Assembly: GCA_937996625.1 (NCBI GenBank)
Contig: CALKVA010000002.1
Coordinates: 4,187 to 68,186 of the forward strand
DNA: 64,000 bases
Direction of reading: 5' to 3'
Source: UBA5951 sp009936885
GTDB taxonomy: Bacteria; Pseudomonadota; Alphaproteobacteria; Puniceispirillales; Puniceispirillaceae
Shown here in pieces: positions 28,670 through 37,391 of this stretch. Position numbers and translations under genes: made by a program. The notes below the pieces were generated by a model that saw nothing but the letters and a program-made list of their open reading frames with translations, searched no databases and had not been told where the DNA came from. Positions within the stretch are counted from its first letter, which is position 1. Each line of letters opens with the position of its first letter.

Positions 28670-29802
28670 TACAACCCATCCTTATTTTTGCCAACAAAAC
28701 GCTGCCCTGGGCCGGCAACGTCAATCGGAAGATTAATTTTGAAATGTGTTTCTCCAGCAGCAGAGCTAACTTCAATTGCGCCCCCATGCTCAGAAACCAC
28801 AGAGGCTACCAGTGCTAAGCCAAGACCTGAACCATTTAGTTTATTAGATATAAACGGCTCAAACACATATCCCTGAAGTTCAGGTGAAATGCCGCTTCCG
28901 GTGTCAATGATGTCAATCTGAAGAGGCAATTGACTCAGCCCATATTGGTTGGAGGCTGAATGCGGAGTGGATAAAGCATATGAAGTCTTAACCAACAATG
29001 AATCATTTTGCTTGGTTGCTTCTGAGGCATTCTTAAACAGATTAAGAAAAACTTGAATCAGTAAATCCCTATCTGCCGATATCGTTGGCAATGAGGGATC
29101 AAAGTCTCTTTGAATAATAAGATGTTGTCCAAATGATGAGCCGCTAACCATCAAACAATGATCTAGGACTTCATGAATATTAATATGTTCTAGGAGCAAA
29201 GGTTTATCAGCGGAAAGTTTTTCAATTCTCTCCAATAATTTAATTATTCTATCTGTTTCAGTTACAATCAAATTGCTTAATTCTTGATTTTCTTGTCCAA
29301 GTTCTAATTCTAGAAGCTGAGCTGCACCCTTAATACCAGCTAGGGGATTCCTTATTTCATGTGCAAGTAGCGCTGTTACTTTTGACATCGATAACGCTGC
29401 ACCCTTGAAATGGGTGCGTGATTTGGCAACCTGCTCAAGCGTATTTTTTTGCAAGGAGATAACAATAAATTCATCGTTTGAGTAAAATGGGCCAACTTGA
29501 ATATTTACGATTGTGTCTTTTAGTCTTGGCAGGGAAAGTGAAACCGAATGTTCACTCAAAGAGCTTGCTGTTTGCCTTACCCTTAAGATCATCTTAATTA
29601 ATACAGAATCAGGGTTAAAATACTCTTCTGCAGAACTACCTTTAAAAATAGCTAAGCTAGAGTTAAAAAATGTCTCTCCCGCATGATTAAGCCACACAAA
29701 ATAATTATCATTATTAAGAATGATTACAGGGTATGGTAGCGCATCCAACACAGCATAACCTGCAGGAAGGTTAACCTGACTATTTATTATATTAGTCTGC
29801 AC
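28669..29802 (-). CDS. ntrB: Nitrogen-regulation sensor kinase NtrB
   Basis: Cytoplasmic PAS-HisKA-HATPase kinase, 377 residues, that phosphorylates NtrC under PII control. Seen: PAS region at the N-terminus, HisKA with LLAHEIRNPLAGIKGA (His about 148), NLFKNASEA (N box), DTGSGI and GSGLGLALV. Overlaps dusB by one base at its start and ntrC by one base at its end, so dusB-ntrB-ntrC are cotranslated. Confidence 0.95.
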   Translation of the reverse strand: MQTNIINSQVNLPAGYAVLDALPYPVIILNNDNYFVWLNHAGETFFNSSLAIFKGSSAEEYFNPDSVLIKMILRVRQTASSLSEHSVSLSLPRLKDTIVNIQVGPFYSNDEFIVISLQKNTLEQVAKSRTHFKGAALSMSKVTALLAHEIRNPLAGIKGAAQLLELELGQENQELSNLIVTETDRIIKLLERIEKLSADKPLLLEHINIHEVLDHCLMVSGSSFGQHLIIQRDFDPSLPTISADRDLLIQVFLNLFKNASEATKQNDSLLVKTSYALSTPHSASNQYGLSQLPLQIDIIDTGSGISPELQGYVFEPFISNKLNGSGLGLALVASVVSEHGGAIEVSSAAGETHFKINLPIDVAGPGQRFVGKNKDGL

Positions 29803-30782
29803 TAGGCTGCCTCATTTTGTTCATTAAAAAATCTCTTAACTGCATCAAATACCACTTGTGAATCATGTGTATTGTTAGCTACATCACGTAACGCAGCCGA
29901 GCCCGGCATACCATGCGCATACCAAGCAATATGTTTGCGGGCAAGTCGCATCCCATCTGTGCCATAACATATAAGCATCTCTTCTAAATGAGATAGCATT
30001 ATCTCTCTTTTTTGAGCGACAGAGGGGTTAGGGCTTATCTCTCGATTAGAGAGCAGGTCACCAGCTTGCCCTAATAACCAAGGTCTACCTTGAGCGCCGC
30101 GGCCAATCATGACGCCATGCGCACCTGACTGGATTAATGCTTTTTGTACATCATCAAGACTATTAATATCCCCATTAACCAGCACAGGTATTGAAACATT
30201 ATCTACCGTTTTTCTTATCTCATGCCAGTCTGCCTTCCCTTTATACATCTGATTTCGCGTTCTACCATGTACTGCCAGCATTGCTACCCCAGCTTGTTCA
30301 GCAAGCATTCCTATGTAAGGCGCATTTTTATTTAACTCATTCCATCCTAATCGCATTTTTAAGGTAACAGGAATACTGGTAGCATTTACAACTGCAGAAC
30401 AAATCTGAGCGGTTAACTCAGGTGTTTGCATAAGCGCAGAGCCTGAATATCTTCCTGTAACTTTCTTCGCAGGGCATCCCAGATTTATATCAATGATAGA
30501 TGCCCCAAGCTGCTCTGCTATCCTTGCAGCTTCTGCCATAATTTCAGGATCCCAACCAGCAAGCTGTATGGAAAGAGGAGCTTCCATAGCAGAAGAAAAT
30601 TTCAGCTTTCTAATTTCTTTTCTTACAGATTGGAGTATTGCATTGCTTGCAATCATCTCTGATACAACTAGACCGCCCCCAAGAGAACGCACTATCCGCC
30701 GAAATGGCTGGTCGGTTATTCCTGACATTGGCGCAAGCACCGCCGCATGGGGAAGCTTTAGAGAGCCGAGCGAAAGCCGCAT
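29802..30782 (-). CDS. dusB: tRNA-dihydrouridine synthase DusB
   Basis: FMN enzyme that reduces uridine to dihydrouridine in tRNA, 326 residues. Seen: N-terminal LAPMSGITDQPFRR, SEMIAS, the active-site Cys in DINLGCPAKKV, and VHGRTRNQMYKG. First gene of the minus-strand dusB-ntrB-ntrC run, an association (nifR3-ntrBC) known across alphaproteobacteria. Divergent from ispDF across a 119-base AT-rich gap that must carry both promoters. Confidence 0.95.
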   Translation of the reverse strand: MRLSLGSLKLPHAAVLAPMSGITDQPFRRIVRSLGGGLVVSEMIASNAILQSVRKEIRKLKFSSAMEAPLSIQLAGWDPEIMAEAARIAEQLGASIIDINLGCPAKKVTGRYSGSALMQTPELTAQICSAVVNATSIPVTLKMRLGWNELNKNAPYIGMLAEQAGVAMLAVHGRTRNQMYKGKADWHEIRKTVDNVSIPVLVNGDINSLDDVQKALIQSGAHGVMIGRGAQGRPWLLGQAGDLLSNREISPNPSVAQKREIMLSHLEEMLICYGTDGMRLARKHIAWYAHGMPGSAALRDVANNTHDSQVVFDAVKRFFNEQNEAA

Positions 30783-30901
30783 ATAAAATTCTCACTTTAA
30801 TAATATGCATAAATAATAGGCAATTATTGATCTGAAATCTACTATAGAAAAAGAATTTAGCAAAATAGACAAAATTTAAACTCTATGCTTTAAAGAAAAA
30901 C

Positions 30902-32158
30902 ATGAAACAGAAAAATGAAATAACATTCGATCTTATTCTTCTTGCCGCTGGAAAAGGGGAGCGCATGGGGTTTGAGAAACAATTTGCAACGATAAATGGC
31001 CGGCCAATTTGGCAAATTGCCCTTGAGCAGATAAGGCATTATCCAGCTTGCAACACTATCATTGTAGTATTTCCTAAAACGGCACCTATCGACCAGGCCT
31101 TTTTCGATAAAAACTCAGCGATAAGATGGGTTTACGGCGGTGCTTCAAGAAGTGATTCTGTCTGGAATGCGTTGCAATACTGCAATACCCTCACGGCTAA
31201 ATCTCCTTACATAGCGATTCATGATGCCGCAAGGCCCATGCTGGACCATGCCGTTTTGGACAGGATGATGGATAAAATAAGTGAGGGTGAGAAAGCTGTC
31301 ATTCCAACTCTAAATGCAAGCGATACTATTAAAAAATATTCCAAAAAAACATATTCTGGAAAAAAATATTCTGGCCTGCACATAACAGAAACACTAAACA
31401 GAGATGAGTTAGTATTGGCTCAAACACCGCAACTATTTGAAGCTGATATAATTCAAACAAGCTATCGAAATATATTTGCAAAACAAACTGGAAATGGACG
31501 TAACGGGGACGAATATAATCCAAGCGATGATTCAAGTCTTGTTGAAGCAAATGGAACCAAGGTTGCTATCGTCGCGGGAAGTCCAAATTTGCGAAAAATC
31601 ACGGTTAAAGAGGATTTCGATTATTTGAAACATTTATTGGCACAACATTTTGAAACAAGAACAGCCACGGGATATGATGTACATAAGTTTCGTTCATGGA
31701 CTGCTAATGATACCAGCCATCACATAAAGATATGCGGTGTTGAGGTTGAACATGATTATGGAATAGACGCTCATTCAGACGGAGATGTTGGCATACATGC
31801 CCTTTGTGACGCAATTTTTGGTTGTTTAGCTGATGGCGATATTGGTAGTCATTTTCCGCCTTCAGATGATAAATGGAAAGATGAGGATTCTGAACTTTTT
31901 CTTAACTACGCGATGCGGAAAATTCAAAATGCTGGTGCAAAAGTCATCCTTCTAGATGTTACTATTATCTGCGAGATGCCAAAAATTGAACCCGAAAGGC
32001 AAAGAATGAAAAACCGATTAGCTGAAATGTGCAACCTTCCGTTGAACCGAATTTCCATTAAAGCTACAACATCGGAGAAGCTTGGCTTTACCGGTCGAAA
32101 AGAGGGATTATCAGCCTTTGCAACAGCAACAATATCACTGCCGTTAAGCCAAGAATAA
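30902..32158 (+). CDS. ispDF: Bifunctional IspD/IspF of the MEP isoprenoid pathway
   Basis: Fusion of MEP cytidylyltransferase (IspD, residues 1-240) and MEcPP synthase (IspF, from about 250), typical of alpha- and epsilonproteobacteria; 418 residues. Seen in IspD: LAAGKGERMG, IHDAARPM and LAQTPQLF. Seen in IspF: GYDVHKF, AHSDGDVGIHALCDAI and GFTGRKEGLSAFA. A small internal repeat (KKYSKKTYSGKKYSG, about residues 142-156) sits in a loop of the IspD part. pgpA and cinA follow. Confidence 0.96.
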   Translation: MKQKNEITFDLILLAAGKGERMGFEKQFATINGRPIWQIALEQIRHYPACNTIIVVFPKTAPIDQAFFDKNSAIRWVYGGASRSDSVWNALQYCNTLTAKSPYIAIHDAARPMLDHAVLDRMMDKISEGEKAVIPTLNASDTIKKYSKKTYSGKKYSGLHITETLNRDELVLAQTPQLFEADIIQTSYRNIFAKQTGNGRNGDEYNPSDDSSLVEANGTKVAIVAGSPNLRKITVKEDFDYLKHLLAQHFETRTATGYDVHKFRSWTANDTSHHIKICGVEVEHDYGIDAHSDGDVGIHALCDAIFGCLADGDIGSHFPPSDDKWKDEDSELFLNYAMRKIQNAGAKVILLDVTIICEMPKIEPERQRMKNRLAEMCNLPLNRISIKATTSEKLGFTGRKEGLSAFATATISLPLSQE

Positions 32159-32177
32159 ATTATAGAAATAAATCAAA

Positions 32178-32633
32178 ATGCGCTCACAATTTTCCTATTT
32201 TTTAGGCCAGCTGGCAACCTTGGGGCCTATCGGCACTAAGCTTCCAGCACCTGGAACTGCAGGGTCTTTGGTTGCTGTTATTGCAGGTTATTTTCTGCTT
32301 CTTATGGGCTGGTTGCCATTTTTATTTTTTACCATCTTGATTAGTGTTATCGGCGTTTTTGCAGCTGATACATACTCCAACGCAACCAGCACCCATGATT
32401 CTGGAGAAATAATAATTGATGAAGTTGCAGGTCAATGGGTTGCTCTTTTATTCATTCCGCATGATATTTTGTATTTAAGTGCAGCCTTTATATTATTCCG
32501 GCTATTTGATATAACTAAATGCTGGCCTGTGAACTGGGCTGAGAGGCTGCCTGGCGGAATTGGGGTGATGGTTGATGATTTGGTAGCTGGGTTAATGGCA
32601 GGTATTATTCTGTTCAGTTTTCATAACTGGTAG
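32178..32633 (+). CDS. pgpA: Phosphatidylglycerophosphatase A
   Basis: Membrane phosphatase of phosphatidylglycerol synthesis, 151 residues. Seen: the GTKLPAPGTAGSL motif, DEVAGQW, RLFDITKCWPVNWAE and about four hydrophobic segments. Lies 19 nt after ispDF and 10 nt before cinA in a three-gene plus-strand operon. Confidence 0.93.
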   Translation: MRSQFSYFLGQLATLGPIGTKLPAPGTAGSLVAVIAGYFLLLMGWLPFLFFTILISVIGVFAADTYSNATSTHDSGEIIIDEVAGQWVALLFIPHDILYLSAAFILFRLFDITKCWPVNWAERLPGGIGVMVDDLVAGLMAGIILFSFHNW

Positions 32634-32643
32634 GAGCTAAAAA

Positions 32644-33129
32644 ATGGATATAATTTCTATAAATGCAGCGGAAATAGTCACTAGCCTTAAGCAATCAGGC
32701 ATGCGTATCTGCTGCGCTGAATCTTGCACAGGCGGAATGATAGCAGCAGCAATAACAGACATTGTTGGCTCTTCTGCTGTGTTTTCAAGAGGCTTTGTTA
32801 CATACAGCAATCATGCAAAAATAAATATGCTTGGCGTAAAACCCGAAACCTTAAATCTCTATGGTGCCGTTTCTGGACAAACTGTTTCTGAGATGGCTAG
32901 CGGCGCAATCACCGCAAGTGAAGACGAAGCTGATTTTGCGGTTGCAGTTTCTGGCATAGCTGGGCCAGATGGCGGGACAGTCGAAAAACCAGTAGGGCTG
33001 GTTTATATTTGCGTGTTAAAAAAAGGAGAGGTTGGACAAGTTAGCAGGTATGTATTTGACGGCGACAGGCAATCTGTCCGCACACAAACCGTCGAAAATG
33101 CATTGAAAAATATCCGTGGATCGATGTAA
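32644..33129 (+). CDS. pncC: CinA C-terminal-domain nicotinamide-nucleotide amidase (PncC-like)
   Basis: 161 residues, corresponding to the CinA C-terminal domain alone. Enzymes of this group deamidate NMN to NaMN in NAD recycling. Seen: CCAESCTGGMIAAAITDI, GFVTYSNHAK, the AVSGIAGPDGGT loop and a VGLVYI strand. Preceded by GGAG. It ends one base before the coq10-like gene that converges on it. Confidence 0.92.
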   Translation: MDIISINAAEIVTSLKQSGMRICCAESCTGGMIAAAITDIVGSSAVFSRGFVTYSNHAKINMLGVKPETLNLYGAVSGQTVSEMASGAITASEDEADFAVAVSGIAGPDGGTVEKPVGLVYICVLKKGEVGQVSRYVFDGDRQSVRTQTVENALKNIRGSM

Positions 33130-33567
33130 TCATACTTTTTTATAAAGTATATCTGCTCTAGTTTCGAAAGCTTTTACCATCCGCTTTACAGCCTCTGTAA
33201 ACAAGGTTTCCATCACAGTCTGTAGCAATCTGTTTCTAAATTCAAAATCTACGTAAAAATATATTTCGCATCCATCTGGGTGAGGCAGAAACTTCCAGTG
33301 ATTTTGCAAATATTTGAACGGTCCATCAGCATAGCTTGTATCGATTAAAAGTGCCTGCCTATCCATCGCAACCTTAGAGGTGAACTTTTCCTTGAATACT
33401 TGAAACCCTATAATTAGATCTGCAATGAGTTCTTTTTCAGTCTGTGTTCTTATTCTGGCAGCAAGACACCATGGCAAAAACTCTGGATACCGCTTAACGT
33501 CAGCAACAAGCTCAAATAAATCTTCAGGTTTGTGGGGGATTATTCTAGTTTCCGAGTGGACTGTCAT
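33130..33567 (-). CDS. Coq10/RatA-like START-domain protein
   Basis: 145-residue polyketide-cyclase/START-fold protein of the Coq10 family, thought to bind ubiquinone and deliver it to respiratory complexes. Seen: RIIPHKPEDLFELVADVKRYPEFLPWC, the hallmark start, and DFEFRNRLLQTVM near the C-terminus. Its ATG overlaps the lipA stop by 4 nt. The toxin name RatA is applied to the E. coli relative; the quinone role fits better beside lipoate/PDH genes. Confidence 0.88.
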   Translation of the reverse strand: MTVHSETRIIPHKPEDLFELVADVKRYPEFLPWCLAARIRTQTEKELIADLIIGFQVFKEKFTSKVAMDRQALLIDTSYADGPFKYLQNHWKFLPHPDGCEIYFYVDFEFRNRLLQTVMETLFTEAVKRMVKAFETRADILYKKV

Positions 33568-34514
33568 ATTGAAAGCTTTTTCCCCCGGGCAAGTCTGAGA
33601 GCTGCAAAATCAGCATCAGCATGGTATGATGAACGTGTTAACGGCGTTGATGCCATCATCAAGAACCCTTTCTTTTCCCCTAATCCTTCATAATAAGAAA
33701 ACATATTAGGCGTTACAAAGCGCGCTACCGGCGCATGTTTCGGCGTTGGCTGGAGATATTGACCAATCGTCATAAAATCAACCTCAGCCCCTCTTAAATC
33801 ATCCATGATTGAGGCAACTTCCTCATCACTCTCACCAAGCCCGACCATAATCCCTGACTTTGTGAAAATCATCGGGTCATGTTTTTTGACTTGCGCTAAT
33901 ATCGAAAGTGAATGCTCAAATCGTGCGCCAGGGCGTATTGTTCTATATAAGCGGGGCACTGTCTCCATATTATGGTTAAACACATCAGGTCTTGCCTCTA
34001 TGACAATCTCCACCGCTCCTGGCTTTCGAAGAAAATCAGGGGTAAGTAATTCAATTGTGGTAGCAGGCGATAAGGCCCTGATTGCTGCGATGGTTTGCGC
34101 AAAATGAGCAGCACCCCCATCCTCTAAATCATCTCTATCGACAGAAGTAATCACCACATGTTTCAAATTTAATTTAGCAACAGCTTGTGCAACATTTTCA
34201 GGCTCATGCGGATCTAATAAATCAGGCCGGCCGGTAGCAATATTGCAGAACGCGCAGGCTCTTGTGCAGATCGAGCCTAAAATCATCATTGTTGCGTGTT
34301 TTTTAGACCAACATTCGCCGATATTGGGACATGCTGCTTCCTCACATACAGTCACCAGATTCAAATCACGCATTAAGTTTCGCGTTTCATCAAACAATTC
34401 GCCTGCAGGTGCTTTCACGCGAAGCCAATCGGGGCGTTTTGGTTGAGGAATCGCTTCGTTCTTTTGTTTTTCTGGATGGCGCTTGGCGCCTATCGTTGTG
34501 TTTGGAGATGGCAA
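33564..34514 (-). CDS. lipA: Lipoyl synthase LipA
   Basis: Radical-SAM enzyme inserting two sulfurs into octanoyl groups to form lipoate, the cofactor of the neighbouring PDH genes. Start chosen as TTG at 34514: AAGGAGG at 34520-34526 lies 5 nt upstream, giving 316 residues, the usual length. An ATG at 34586 would give 340 residues but would read through a 13-bp tandem array. Seen: auxiliary-cluster CEEAACPNIGECW and radical-SAM CTRACAFCNI. coq10 overlaps its end. Confidence 0.88.
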   Translation of the reverse strand: MPSPNTTIGAKRHPEKQKNEAIPQPKRPDWLRVKAPAGELFDETRNLMRDLNLVTVCEEAACPNIGECWSKKHATMMILGSICTRACAFCNIATGRPDLLDPHEPENVAQAVAKLNLKHVVITSVDRDDLEDGGAAHFAQTIAAIRALSPATTIELLTPDFLRKPGAVEIVIEARPDVFNHNMETVPRLYRTIRPGARFEHSLSILAQVKKHDPMIFTKSGIMVGLGESDEEVASIMDDLRGAEVDFMTIGQYLQPTPKHAPVARFVTPNMFSYYEGLGEKKGFLMMASTPLTRSSYHADADFAALRLARGKKLSI

Positions 34515-34519
34515 TACTG

Positions 34520-34526
34520 CCTCCTT
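34520..34526 (-). promoter_or_regulatory. Shine-Dalgarno site that decides the lipA start
   Basis: AAGGAGG on the minus strand, 5 nt before the TTG at 34514. It is a near-perfect ribosome binding site. It argues that lipA starts at this TTG and that the 13-bp repeats upstream are leader, not coding. Confidence 0.75.
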
Positions 34527-34578
34527 TATACTCGTCTGGTATACTGCCCTGGTATACTCTTCTGGTACATTCGTCTGA
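34527..34578 (-). repeat. Tandem array of four 13-bp repeats in the lipA leader
   Basis: Four consecutive 13-nt units on the minus strand: TCAGACGAATGTA, CCAGAAGAGTATA, CCAGGGCAGTATA and CCAGACGAGTATA, ending immediately before the lipA Shine-Dalgarno. The unit is not a multiple of three, consistent with non-coding DNA in the lpd-lipA gap. Confidence 0.85.
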
Positions 34579-34613
34579 GATGTCAAAACATATAATAGAA
34601 TGTTTGTCTTAAT

Positions 34614-36026
34614 TTAGAAATGGATCGCTCTGTCGAATGCGTCAAGCACAGACTCATGCATTGCTTCTGATATTGTCGGATGTGGGAAGATTGTATGCAT
34701 TAATTCTGCCTCGGTTGTCTCTAGAGTTCGTGCAATTGCATATCCTTGTATCATTTCCGTAACTTCCGCGCCTATCAGATGTGCGCCAAGTAATGCCCCT
34801 GTTTTGGAACAGAAAATCGTTTTAACAAGCCCTTGATCCTCGCCCATGGCAATTGCCTTGCCATTTGCCAGCAAGGGAAAACGACCAACCTTAATCTCAT
34901 AGCCTTCTGCTTTTGCTTTATCCTCTGTTAATCCAATGGACGCTATTTGAGGGCGACAATAGGTACAGCCAGGAACAGAATTTTCTCCAATTGGATGCAC
35001 ATCACTTTGATTTGTCATTGCTTCAACACAAATAATAGCTTCATGGCTTGCTTTATGAGCAAGCCATGGCGGGCCGGTAACATCCCCAATAGCAAATATT
35101 CCTGCAACATTAGTAGCACCGAAGCCGTTTGTTACAATATGCCCCTTCTCTGTTTTAATGCCAATTTTTTCTAACCCTATATTCTCTGTATTTCCGATAA
35201 TTCCGATAGCCATTATCACCCTATCAGAAGTAATTTTCTGCTTTTTCCCTGCGATTGTAATAGTGGCCATTACGTCATTTTTAGATTTGGTAATTGCCTC
35301 AAGCTTGGCAGAGGTATGAATTTTTATACCTCGCTTTTCAAATGACTTGTGAGCTAAATCAGATATTTCCTTATCTTCAACATTAAGAATTCTATCCATC
35401 GCTTCAACAATAGTGACATCCACTCCCATATCATTATAAAAGCTGGCAAACTCTATTCCGATTGCACCAGACCCAACTACCATTAATGATTTCGGCATTG
35501 TTTTTGGAACCATGGCATCACGATAAGTGACGATTTTATCTCCATCTGCTTCCATAGATGGTATCTGCCTAGCGCGTGCACCTGTTGCAAGCAAAATGTT
35601 AGTCGCTTTAACAGAGGATTTTTTTTCACCTTCCACAGCAATTTCCCAGCCACCAGATATCTTTTTATTGATTTTAGCCACGCCTTTTATCACGGTAACT
35701 TTATGTTTCTTCATAAGATGGGAAACACCGCCAGAAAGCCGCTCTGCAACTTGGCGTGAGCGCGCAACAACTTTTTCAAGATTTATGTTCACGCTTCCTT
35801 CTATCTCAATGCCAAATTCACTTAAATGGGAGATATTATTTTTTAACTCAGCCGCACGAAGAAGCGCCTTGGTTGGAATACAGCCCCAATTCAAGCAAAC
35901 GCCTCCAAGATTTTCTTTTTCAATAACAGCTACTTTTTGACCAAGTTGGCTGGCGCGAATAGCGCCCACATATCCACCTGGACCGCCACCGATTACGATT
36001 AAATCAAATTTCTGAGAATCAGTCAT
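34614..36026 (-). CDS. lpdA: Dihydrolipoyl dehydrogenase (E3)
   Basis: FAD enzyme that reoxidises dihydrolipoamide in the pyruvate dehydrogenase complex, 470 residues. Seen: FAD-binding VIGGGPGGYVGAI, the redox disulfide NLGGVCLNWGCIPTKA, the NAD-binding GSGAIGIEFASF, AIGDVTGPPWLAHKA and the C-terminal HPHPTISE-like base (TIFPHPTISEAM). Last PDH gene in the operon, 19 nt after pdhC. Confidence 0.96.
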   Translation of the reverse strand: MTDSQKFDLIVIGGGPGGYVGAIRASQLGQKVAVIEKENLGGVCLNWGCIPTKALLRAAELKNNISHLSEFGIEIEGSVNINLEKVVARSRQVAERLSGGVSHLMKKHKVTVIKGVAKINKKISGGWEIAVEGEKKSSVKATNILLATGARARQIPSMEADGDKIVTYRDAMVPKTMPKSLMVVGSGAIGIEFASFYNDMGVDVTIVEAMDRILNVEDKEISDLAHKSFEKRGIKIHTSAKLEAITKSKNDVMATITIAGKKQKITSDRVIMAIGIIGNTENIGLEKIGIKTEKGHIVTNGFGATNVAGIFAIGDVTGPPWLAHKASHEAIICVEAMTNQSDVHPIGENSVPGCTYCRPQIASIGLTEDKAKAEGYEIKVGRFPLLANGKAIAMGEDQGLVKTIFCSKTGALLGAHLIGAEVTEMIQGYAIARTLETTEAELMHTIFPHPTISEAMHESVLDAFDRAIHF

Positions 36027-36045
36027 AACTGTCCTTTTTAAATTC

Positions 36046-37389
36046 TTAAATTAACATTGTGACAGGGTTTTCAACAAACCCTTTGAAAAGCTGCAACCAC
36101 TCTGCTCCCAAAGCACCGTCGACAATGCGATGATCGGCAGATAAGGTAACATTCATCATAGTTGCAATTGCAAGTTCACCATCTTTTACAATCGCTCTTT
36201 GCTCTCCTGCACCGACCGCTAAAATAGCGCTTTGAGGCGGGTTGATAACAGCTGCAAACTCTTTGATCCCAAACATACCCAAATTTGATATGGTAAAACC
36301 ACCGCCGGTATATTCTTCTGTTTTTAATTTTCCCTCTCTTGCCCTTGATGCAAGATCTTTTGTTATCTGCGATAACTCAGCCAAACCAAGTTTTTCAACA
36401 GACCGAATAACAGGTGTAATCAATCCACCTTTTATAGCAACTGCCATACAAATATCAGCTGTATCGAAATATCGGCTTCCATCCTCTTCAAACCAGCCAT
36501 TAACTTCTGGTAGTTTTTGCAAAGCCATAGCACTTGCTCTTATAATCATATCATTAACCGATATTTTAACGCCATCTGGTGCCATTTCATTAAGCTGGGC
36601 TCTATTTTCTAGCAAACGATCAATTGAACATTCCAACGTTAGGTAGAAATGCGGTGCCGTTTGTTTTGAGAACTGCAGTCTGCTTGCAATTGTACGCCGC
36701 ATCGCTGTGTGAGCAACAAATTTTCCTTCAATTGAAGAACCTATTTGCTGAGGAATATTTTGGGTATCAGCAGATAATGCCCCATCCCCTGACTTAAAAC
36801 TATCCCCTGACTTAACAATTGTTAGAATATTACGCTCAATAATTCGCCCGTGGGGGCCTGTACCATTTACCTGTGCAAGGTCAATACCATATTGTGCTGC
36901 TAGCCTGCGTGCTAACGGAGTTACAAAAACCCTTTCCTTCTGGGAGTTTGAATCGCTGATATTCTTAGATGCTTGAGTTGTTGAACCAGAATCTGTTGGC
37001 GTTTGATTTGTCGCTGGTATTTCGTTTTTTAACGCGCTATAATCAGAAGCTTTCTTGCTGTTATTAGCCGGCATTGAGACGTCTTTTTTGACAGCATCTT
37101 TAATATTGCTGTCTGTTGGATTATCAGATATCTCGCTAATATTCTCACCATCTTCCGCTAAAACAGCGATCACCGAATTTACAGCAACCCCCTCTGTGCC
37201 CTCATTCACAATGATCTTGGCTAGCACCCCATCTTCTATCGCTTCGACTTCCATGGTGGCTTTATCTGTCTCAATTTCTGCTATTACATCACCAGAGCGT
37301 ACTTCATCTCCTTGTTTAACAAGCCATTTTGATAATATACCTTCTGTCATAGTAGGCGATAAAGCTGGCATTAATATATCAATTGCCAT
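36046..37389 (-). CDS. pdhC: Pyruvate dehydrogenase E2 (dihydrolipoamide acetyltransferase)
   Basis: Core of the PDH complex, 447 residues from the ATG at 37389. AGGAG lies 9 nt before this ATG; a GTG two codons earlier is too close to it. Seen: one lipoyl domain (ETDKATMEVE, Lys about 43), an Ala/Ser-poor linker, a peripheral-subunit-binding domain (TPLARRLAAQYGIDL, GPHGRI) and the catalytic domain ending in LSADHRIVDGALGAEW. Confidence 0.95.
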   Translation of the reverse strand: MAIDILMPALSPTMTEGILSKWLVKQGDEVRSGDVIAEIETDKATMEVEAIEDGVLAKIIVNEGTEGVAVNSVIAVLAEDGENISEISDNPTDSNIKDAVKKDVSMPANNSKKASDYSALKNEIPATNQTPTDSGSTTQASKNISDSNSQKERVFVTPLARRLAAQYGIDLAQVNGTGPHGRIIERNILTIVKSGDSFKSGDGALSADTQNIPQQIGSSIEGKFVAHTAMRRTIASRLQFSKQTAPHFYLTLECSIDRLLENRAQLNEMAPDGVKISVNDMIIRASAMALQKLPEVNGWFEEDGSRYFDTADICMAVAIKGGLITPVIRSVEKLGLAELSQITKDLASRAREGKLKTEEYTGGGFTISNLGMFGIKEFAAVINPPQSAILAVGAGEQRAIVKDGELAIATMMNVTLSADHRIVDGALGAEWLQLFKGFVENPVTMLI

Positions 37390-37391
37390 TT

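Noticed and set aside
33130..33567. RatA toxin of a toxin-antitoxin pair
   Set aside because: The name comes from an E. coli relative; there is no antitoxin next to it, and its place after lipA and its START-domain motifs fit Coq10.
34586..34588. ATG at 34586 as the lipA start
   Set aside because: It would add 24 residues through the 13-bp repeat array; the TTG at 34514 has a much better Shine-Dalgarno and gives the family's usual length.
34331..34612. 93-codon plus-strand frame over the lipA start
   Set aside because: Antisense shadow of LipA and of the 13-bp repeats; no recognisable protein or ribosome binding site.
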